A DNA stretch of 64,000 bases from Megascapheus bottae (taxonomy: Eukaryota; Chordata; Mammalia; Rodentia; Geomyidae), in contig JANJXV010000024.1 in assembly GCA_024803745.1 (NCBI GenBank), positions 16,811,927 through 16,875,926 on the forward strand. The letters run 5' to 3'. Within the stretch, counting starts at the first letter, position 1; every line of letters starts with the position of its first letter. The notes beneath the pieces were generated by a model. That model saw only the letters and a program-made list of their open reading frames with translations, had not been told where the DNA came from and did not search any database. Positions 58,130 through 64,000 of the stretch are shown piece after piece. Position numbers and translations under genes: made by a program.

Positions 58130-58362
58130 GGGTGGCCACCTGTGGGTCACACATGTAATCCCAATTCTTCAAGAGACTGAGCTAGGAAGATCACAGTTCA
58201 AAGACTACCCAGGCAGAGCAGGCTGTAAAACTTCATTGCATTGCAATTAACCAGCAAAAAGCTGGAAGTGGTAGTACTGTCCTTCAGTGAAAAAGCCAAG
58301 CAAGAGCGTGAGGCCTTGAATTTAAGCCTCAGTACTAGCACAAAAGAAAACAAAACAAAAAT
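58130..58362 (+). repeat. 7SL/B1-head plus Geo-tail SINE, diverged
   Basis: Head gtgggtcacacatgtaatccc, tail agctggaagtggtagtactg ... cctcagtactagc. Confidence 0.75.
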
Positions 58363-58401
58363 TTCAGTGAGATAGTAGAACATCTAAAATGCACAGTGAC
58401 T

Positions 58402-58632
58402 TTTTTTTTGGTGGGTCATGGGGCTTGAACTCTGCCTGGGCATTGTCCCTGAGTTCTTCAGCTCAAGGCTACCGTCCTACCCTTGAGCCAAGCCCCACTT
58501 TCCATTTTCTAGGAGTTAATTGGAGATAAGACTCTTGGGGCCTTTTGTGCCCTGGCTGGCTTTGAACCTTGATCCTCATATCTCAGCCTCCTGAGTAGCT
58601 AGGATTACAGGTGTGAGCCACTGTGCAGGGCC
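58402..58632 (-). repeat. 7SL/B1-head plus Geo-tail SINE
   Basis: Antisense: gtcatggggcttgaactc, gttaattggagataagactc, cctgagtagctaggattacagg. Confidence 0.9.
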
Positions 58633-58734
58633 ACAGTGACTTCTTGCACATCAAAAACACTCAATAAATTTCACCATACTCAGAATCTTCCAAAAGGAAG
58701 ACAACATAGTCATTCATTGCCTTTTGTATTTTGT

Positions 58735-58885
58735 AATATAGTTGTATTGGTATTATTAAGATATTATACAGAAGAACTACTGTTTTGTAAGTCAGATAAT
58801 GAGTAAATTTCTTTTTTTCGACATTGTTCTCTGTCCCCAGTTTCCTCCTCCCATTTCTGCCTGCCTTTTCTAATTTTAGGCTGAG
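58735..58885 (-). repeat. LINE-1 3' UTR fragment
   Basis: Diverged member of the family at 8268: gtaagtcagataatgagtaaatttc and the CT-rich part that follows. Confidence 0.5.
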
Positions 58886-58994
58886 GGAGATTTTTACATG
58901 GTATTAACATGGTATTTAATTACAAGGCCCTTTCTTGAATCTAGTTATGTAATGAATAGTCCTCGGTCACTTTAAAAGTTACTGCTTGTCTATA

Positions 58995-59080
58995 GTTTTC
59001 TGCTTGTCTACAGCTCAGTGGTAGAGCAAGAGCCTGTGGAAAGCCAAGGGTTCAAATTCCAGCACTGCTCCACCCCACAC
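58995..59080 (+). repeat. tRNA-like ID-type fragment
   Basis: ctacagctcagtggtagagcaagagcctg and gggttcaaattccagc show A- and B-box-like parts; decayed and not a functional tRNA. Confidence 0.5.
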
Positions 59081-59879
59081 GAAGCCAAAGTAAACCTAAC
59101 ACCTACTCACATAATATCTTGTTCCTTCTTCAGTTTCATGTCCACTATCACATTTTATTAACTTTAATCATTTCATGGTGCTAATTTAATTCAAAAATTG
59201 AGGGTTTTTTTCCACAGAAAGACTATGGGGTTTAGCTCTGACTTATTTGCTATCTAAAAGAAAAATAAGTCATCTTGGAGCTAAACAGCTATAACTGTCA
59301 GCTAACGTCTACTTATGGTGATGGTTGTCATGACTTATCAAAAGGCCAAAGCACATTCAGTAGAGTTTGGTGCTTTCCTAAGGTTATTTCATGTAGCTAG
59401 CATTTTTAAATTTTGGATATTTTTAAAAACTTATTAGAATTCAGTTGATTCAAGTGACCCCTGCCTTGAATTCCAAATTCTTGGTATTTCTATGAACATG
59501 TAATTCTTAAATTCTTATAATTCATGGAAACTGTGTCCTGTAGCAAGAACTAAGGCCAAGAGGTTTAAAATCTAGGGCCTACCATTGTTTGTTGTAAAAT
59601 ACAAAATGTGTTTTTCTAAAACTAAATGAACTTGGACAATGAAAGGGCCAAGTTTGGTACAAACCATGAAATCCAATGGGGTTTCTAAACATTGGAAAAC
59701 ACAGGCTTCCAACTCCGGTCACAGTTCTGAAATCACATCATCGTTTCCTGCCAGTAGAGACCAACACTCCTCGCCTGGACCATATCCAGCCTCCTGCAAG
59801 AGGAACTGATTGGTGGATATTTGGGTTTTAGATATTTGTTTCTCTCTTTTTAAAATAAAATTTAAATTAAACTGTCCAG
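59081..59879. other. AT-rich intron sequence
   Basis: Nothing recognised. Confidence 0.5.
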
Positions 59880-59978
59880 CTGGGCAGTAAGGGCTGTGAT
59901 TGCACATGTAATCATAGCTACTCAGGAAGCTGAGATAGGCGCGTTATAGCTTGAAGTCATCTGGGGGGGGCGGGGAGA

Positions 59979-60032
<54 letters not shown>

Positions 60033-60352
60033 TCTCCAACTTACCGACAAAAAAGCTGAAAATGGAGCTGTGGCTCAAGTGATAGGGCATCATCCTTGAA
60101 CAAAAAAATGCTAAGGGGGCCCGGAGTTTGGCCTAGTGGTTAAAGTGCTTTCCTAGCATGCATGAAGACCCGAGTTCGATTCCTCGGTACCACATACGTA
60201 GAAAAAAGCCGGAAGTGGTGCTGAGGCTCAAGTGGTAGAGCTCTAGCTTTGAGAAAGTCCAAGGACAATGCTCAGGCCCTGAGCTCAAGCCCAGGACTGG
60301 CAAAAAAAAAAAAATGCTAAGGGACTATGTATAGTCCCTGAGTTCAAGTCCC

Positions 60353-60400
<48 letters not shown>
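59880..60400 (+). repeat. 7SL/B1-head plus Geo-tail SINE carrying (GT)n, a nested SINE and (CA)n
   Basis: The outer element runs gggcagtaagggctgtgattg ... agctgtggctcaagtgatag ... gagttcaagtccc. (GT)n sits in its linker at 59981-60030, an IDL-Geo copy is inside its tail, and (CA)n at 60356-60399 replaces the A-tail. Confidence 0.82.
60118..60307 (+). repeat. IDL-Geo SINE nested in another SINE
   Basis: Complete copy flanked by aaaaaaatgctaaggg (60102-60117 and 60308-60323), 16 of 16 bases, with the A-tail overlapping the duplication. Confidence 0.93.
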
Positions 60401-60403
<3 letters not shown>

Positions 60404-60465
60404 ACTAAAATATAAAAAGAGCATGGAAGGTATATATCAGTGTTATCCAACTCAAAAAAAGGGAT

Positions 60466-60725
60466 GCCGGGAATGGGAACAGTGGCTCATGCCTATAATC
60501 CTAGCTACTCTGGAGATTGAGATCTGAGGATCAAAGTTCAAAGCCAGCCTGGGCACAAATGGACCTGAGACTGTTATCTCCAGTTAACTTCTAGAAAAAA
60601 GGAAGTGGGAGGTGGCTCAAGTAAGGTAGGGTCATAGCCTTACTGAAGAGCTCAGGGACAGCGCCCAGGCTGACTTCAAGCCCCATGACCCACAAAAATA
60701 AAAAATAAAAAAATTTAAAAAAAGA
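60466..60725 (+). repeat. 7SL/B1-head plus Geo-tail SINE
   Basis: Head gggaacagtggctcatgcctat, tail gaagagctcagggacagcgcc, A-rich end. It lies 263 bases before the large caldesmon exon. Confidence 0.9.
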
Positions 60726-60987
60726 GAGAGGGGGAAGCAGAGATCCTTGCACACAAGCGGTCAGCAACTTTGGTTGAAAGGCGTTAATGAATACAGCACT
60801 TTCAGCATGTTGAGACGGTGCCAGGGACCAGAAAAGCCCAAGCGCCACAGTCTTGCTTATGCTGTCAGCTAAAAGCCAGACAGGCATGTGCTGAAATGAC
60901 ATGAACTTGGTACCACTGGCATTGGCTCTAGATATGTGGCTCTGTGATTAATCAGCTATCTCTGGTGCTGTCCCTTCTGCTATATAG

Positions 60988-61384
60988 TGTCCCTGATGAG
61001 GAAGCCAAGCCAACCACCAGCAGCGCTCAGATAGAAGGTGATGAAGAGGCTGCATTACTGGAGCGCCTGGCTCGGAGAGAAGAAAGACGCCAAAAACGCC
61101 TTCAGGAAGCCTTGGAGCGCCAGAAGGAGTTTGACCCAACAATAACAGACACCAGTCTGTCCCTCCCAAGCAGAAGACTGCAGAACGATATGGCCGAAAA
61201 TGATACTGCTGAGAAAGAGGAAAAGAAGGAGAATCGCCAAGGAAGATATGAGACAGAAGAAACAGAAATCATTATGAAGTCCTACCTGAAAAATGACCAG
61301 AGGGATGCTGAAGACAAAAAGAAAGAAGAGAAGGAGGAAGAGGAAGAAGAAAAAGCACAGCCAGGGAACATTGCAGAAAATCAG
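60988..61384 (+). CDS. CALD1: Caldesmon large exon, short (non-muscle, l-CaD) form
   Basis: This is the same exon ended at the internal donor: GAA AAT CAG is followed by GTAGAG at 61385. The codon phase is 0 at both the inner and outer donors, so using the inner one removes exactly 179 codons without changing the frame. From memory, human light caldesmon reads ...GENQ joined to GEEKGTK, that is, the same residue triplet ENQ at the junction. The retained 132 codons keep the conserved LERLARREERRQKRLQEALERQKEFDP segment and the acidic stretch EEKEEEEEEKAQPGNIAENQ. Isoform choice is known to follow smooth-muscle differentiation in vertebrates. Which form is used in this animal cannot be read from DNA. 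Confidence 0.85.
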
Positions 61385-61921
61385 GTAGAGGAGAAAAGAA
61401 CAGACATTCAGGAGGAAACGGTGGTCATGACATTGAAAAATGGGCAAATCAGTGAGGTTGACTCAAAAGTAGAGGAAGAGAGGGAAGCAGAGGAGAGGGA
61501 AGCAAAGATGGAAGAGGAGGAAAGGGAGAGAGCTGAGGCAGAGAGGCGGAGGTTAGAAGCAGAAGAAACAGAAAGAGTGAAAGCAGAACAAGACAGAAAG
61601 ATTGCAGAGGAGCAGGCAAGAATTGAGGCGGAAGAAAAGGCAGCTGCGGAAGAAAGGGAAAGGAGGGAGGCAGAGGAGAGGGCAAGAATTGAGGAGGAAG
61701 AGAGAAGGGCAGCTGAGGAAAGGCAGAGAGCAAAGGCGGAAGAGGAGGAAAAGGCCAGGATAGAAGAGGAAAAACAGAGAAAGCTGCTAGAGGAGAAAAA
61801 GAAGGAAATGCAAGAGACAAAGCGAAAAGGGGAGAAGGTGGAAGAGAAGAGAGAAGGGAAAGGGGTAAATGAAAAAAAAGTGCAAGAAGATAAACAACAG
61901 ACAGCTGTTCTAATGAAACAG
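60988..61921 (+). CDS. CALD1: Caldesmon large exon, long (smooth-muscle, h-CaD) form
   Basis: The exon follows the acceptor tatatag. T at 60988 completes Ser (AG|T), and 311 codons follow, from VPDEEAK to AVLMKQ. It ends CAG with the donor gtacag; reading on would meet a stop four bases into the intron. The first 132 codons are the constitutive part (domain-like text LERLARREERRQKRLQEA and EFDPTITDTSLSLPSRR), which is strongly conserved. The last 179 codons are Glu/Lys/Arg/Ala-rich with repeats such as AEERERREAEERARIEEEER. In the family this forms a long single alpha-helix that spaces the myosin-binding and actin-binding ends in smooth-muscle h-caldesmon. The human counterpart of this spacer is, from memory, about 229 residues, so this copy is about 50 residues shorter, mainly because the 13-14 residue repeat is present about once instead of four times. 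The ATG at 60944 lies in the intron and is not a start. Confidence 0.95.
61381..61392 (+). promoter_or_regulatory. Internal alternative 5' splice site of caldesmon
   Basis: TCAG|GTAGAG lies at 61381-61390 and agrees well with the donor consensus. It is in competition with CAG|GTACAG at 61919-61927. Both are CAG|GTA donors in phase 0. The inner site decides between the light and heavy isoforms. The GA-rich sequence downstream (61460-61800) is of the type bound by SR proteins and could act as a splicing enhancer; that last point is inference. Confidence 0.8.
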
Positions 61922-62328
61922 GTACAGTAAGCACGTTGCACCCATGTGTGATGCCTGGGACCTACTGAGAAATGTAATGCACAGCAAATTGGGGGCAGAG
62001 GCTACACTCACATAGATCCACATGCTTGATCATTTGGCAAGCTATTCATTTTTTTTTCAGGCCATAGTAATATGCAAGCATGAAACAATCATGTTCTCTT
62101 TAAATACACAACCAACCAAATTTTTACTGTGACAACCAGAGAGATATGAATTGTTCTGTGCTTGATTACTATGACTATCATACAAGAAAAAAAATGAATG
62201 AGCTAAATGAATGATACATGTGGTGGTCTACACTTGAACTTCTCCTTTCCAACATTGCTCATCTATTCACAGGTCTACATGAAGCAAGGGGTCTATAATT
62301 CCATCCCCCTCCCCCCATCAATCATATA
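61922..62328. other. Intron after the large caldesmon exon
   Basis: Nothing recognised. Confidence 0.5.
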
Positions 62329-62340
62329 AAAAGTAGAAGC

Positions 62341-62540
62341 TGGCACAAAGAGTTTGGCCTAGTGGTTAAAGGGCTTGCCTAGCATCCGTAAAGACCTGGG
62401 TTCCATTCCTCGGTACCACATACATAGAAAAAAGACAGAAGTGGTGCTTTGGCTCAAGTGGTAGAGTTCTAGCCTTGAGAAAGCCCAAGGACAGTGCTCA
62501 GGCCCTGAGTTCAAGGCCCAGAAGTGGCAAAAAAAAAAAA
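62341..62540 (+). repeat. IDL-Geo SINE
   Basis: Complete dimer with A12 tail. Flanks aaaagtagaagctgg and aaaagtataagctgg form a duplication with one mismatch. Confidence 0.92.
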
Positions 62541-62546
62541 GTATAA

Positions 62547-62757
62547 GCTGGGCACTGGTGGTTCACACCTGTTATCCTAGCAACTCAGGATCTGAGGATC
62601 CTGGTTTGAAGCCAGCCTGAGCTGACAAGTCTGAGAGACTCTTAACCTCCAGTTAACCAACAAAAAGCTGCAAGTGGAGGTGTGGCTCATGCGGTAGTGT
62701 GCCAACCTTTAAGCAAAAAAAGCTGAGCAAGAGCACAAGTCCCTGTACCAGTCACAT

Positions 62758-62792
<35 letters not shown>
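62547..62792 (+). repeat. 7SL/B1-head plus Geo-tail SINE ending in (CA)n
   Basis: Head gggcactggtggttcacacctg, tail ggaggtgtggctcatgcgg; (CA)n at 62758-62792. Confidence 0.85.
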
Positions 62793-62795
<3 letters not shown>

Positions 62796-62869
62796 CAAGT
62801 ATAAAAGTGGGGTAGAAAATTGGCATCAGGAACTGTAATGAAGCATTTTATCTTAAAAAGACAAAAATG

Positions 62870-63077
62870 AGCCAGGAGTATGGCCTAGAGATAAAGTGCT
62901 TGCATAGCATGCATGAAACCCTGGGTTCTATTCCTCAGTATCACATTACCACATACACAGAAAAAGCCATAGTGGTGTTGTGGCTCAAGTGGTAGAGCAC
63001 TAGCTTTGAGAAAGCCCAAGGAGAGTGCCCAGGCCTTGAGTTTAAGCCAACCAAGACTAACAAAAGAAAAAAAAAGA
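62870..63077 (+). repeat. IDL-Geo SINE, diverged
   Basis: Head gtatggcctagagataaagtgc, linker with a duplicated cacattaccacata, tail gtggctcaagtggtagagcac. Confidence 0.88.
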
Positions 63078-63095
63078 GAGAAAAACAAATCCCTT

Positions 63096-63291
63096 GGGGC
63101 TGGGAGTTTGGCCTAGTGGTAAGAGTGCTTGCCTAGCATGCACGAAGACCCAGGTTCGATTCCTCAGCACCCCACATACATAGAAAAAGTCAGAAGTGAT
63201 GCTGTGGCTCAAGTGGTGAGTGCTAGCCTTGAGAAAGCCCAAGGACAATGCTCAGCCCCTGAACTCAAGCCACAGGACTGGCAAAAAAAAA
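63096..63291 (+). repeat. IDL-Geo SINE
   Basis: Complete copy. Direct repeat aaatcccttg at 63087-63096 and 63290-63299. Confidence 0.92.
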
Positions 63292-63299
63292 ATCCCTTG

Positions 63300-63979
63300 A
63301 AACCAACTGGAAATATGAAGGGAAAATCAGCCCACTGAAACCTTCAAAATAATATCTCAAAAACCCTGGTTTGCATCATGTAGACCTGAGCTTAAAGCAG
63401 ACTTGCAGAAAGCCACTCATCTGGGGTAATAGCAACTAATAATGGGCGGATAATCTCAGCCATGCATTTTGTTCCTCTTACCATCTGGGTAACTGAAGTT
63501 CATGAGGCCTGGAGAAAGATGGCAGCAATGGAGAAGGGACAGAAAGAAAGGTTATTTGTAAACTACTGAAGTGTTTTGCTTTCTGCAAGGCTGAATTTAA
63601 AGCCCTGTACAACTCCCCACCCCCCCTGCAAAAAAGCGAAGACTTGACTTGCATGTTTACCCTTTTCTGTCACTAAGTTTGCATGCTGCAGATGCTGTCT
63701 TTCACCCCTGCTTCTGTCGCTGTAAACGCACACAAGGAACAACGCCATGTCACACGAGATTTCAGGGAGCGTCATGGGAGGCTCATAAGGAAAATGGGAG
63801 CGTGGAGAGAAAATATCCCACATTGCTGCATAGAATCACTGACACCAGTAAGTGCGGTGCTGAGACAGCTGGTGTCCTCTCACAGCACCTGCAGAGTGAC
63901 CTGAGCACCTTCTCACTCTTGCAAGCTAGGAAGGGCTTCTTTTACATGAGTGACCTTCACCATTCTTGAACATGAAAAG
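63300..63979. other. Intron upstream of the last partial caldesmon exon
   Basis: Repeat-free. The frames at 63649-63969 show no motif; they end close to, but out of register with, the inferred acceptor. Confidence 0.5.
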
Positions 63980-64000
63980 GAAGAAGAAAAGGTTGCTAAA
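63980..64000 (+). CDS. CALD1: Start of next caldesmon exon, cut by window end
   Basis: After AAAAG at 63975-63979 the last 21 bases read GAA GAA GAA AAG GTT GCT AAA, giving EEEKVAK. This sits in the phase required by the large exon's CAG ends and resembles the human continuation GEEKGTK (from memory), with E for G at the first position by a single base change. The tract upstream (ttcaccattcttgaacatgaa) is a poor polypyrimidine tract but does contain branch-like and CT-rich pieces. Only seven codons are visible, so the call depends on that short match and on position, about 2.06 kb after the large exon. The rest of the exon lies outside the window. Confidence 0.62.

Noticed and set aside
60120..60200. 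tRNA-like sequence with A and B boxes
   Set aside because: Part of a SINE head repeated throughout the window, not a functional tRNA gene.
60944..60987. In-frame ATG and hydrophobic stretch just before the large exon
   Set aside because: It lies in the intron before a good acceptor (tatatag). The joined frame from 55785 fits exactly at 60988.
61408..61941. Long minus-strand frames (161 and 177 codons) opposite the large caldesmon exon
   Set aside because: They mirror the GA-rich coding strand, giving Ser/Phe/Leu/Pro-rich low-complexity text. No start context, domain or splice evidence.
1..64000. CRISPR arrays, bacterial operons or endogenous retroviral genes
   Set aside because: Tandem repeats here are microsatellites; the only LTR-like pieces are short MaLR-type fragments without gag/pol frames.

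Overview
The window is mammalian nuclear DNA: long AT-rich introns, hundreds of short decaying repeats, many (CA)n/(GT)n arrays, and a few short coding exons with GT-AG splice sites. Repeat content points to a geomyoid rodent (kangaroo rat, pocket mouse or pocket gopher group). About twenty copies of a dimeric SINE match my knowledge of IDL-Geo, a family described only from Geomyoidea: an ID-like tRNA-Ala head, an A-rich linker, and a 'Geo' tail. Genus and species cannot be fixed from the window alone. The only gene I can support is caldesmon (CALD1), on the + strand. | Layout: 1-20,508 is intron or upstream flank with no recognisable coding exon. A 50-base alternative first coding exon lies at 20,509-20,558 and reads MLGSGSQGRRSLAALS plus two bases of the next codon. 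It is followed by a 35,080-base intron. The first shared exon is at 55,639-55,785 (IAYQRNDDDEEEAARERRR...). After a 5,202-base intron comes the large exon at 60,988-61,921, which has an internal alternative donor at 61,384/61,385. The next exon appears to begin at 63,980 and is cut by the window end after 21 bases. | How the pieces work together: all splice phases fit. CA|A joins the short N-terminus to IAYQRN, AG|T joins the 147-base exon to VPDEEA, and both donors of the large exon end on CAG in phase 0. The inner donor would give the non-muscle (light) caldesmon message. The outer donor adds 179 codons of charged single-helix spacer and gives the smooth-muscle (heavy) form. The classical MDDFE-type start exon was not seen, so full-length transcripts using it must start upstream of the window, and the short exon marks a second, internal promoter. 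| The rest of the window is repeats: IDL-Geo copies (several with perfect 16-17 base target-site duplications, hence young), a second SINE class joining a 7SL/B1-like head to the same Geo-type tail, older B1/ID composites, L1 3' ends (rodent and ancient), MIR and L2 relics, MaLR-type LTRs, a Tigger-like DNA transposon, and large homopurine or homopyrimidine tracts. I found no undescribed gene system, CRISPR array, functional RNA gene or intact mobile-element ORF. The most interesting points are the CALD1 isoform architecture, the shortened h-caldesmon repeat, the tRNA-like nature of the Geo tail, and an AT-rich near-palindromic island.
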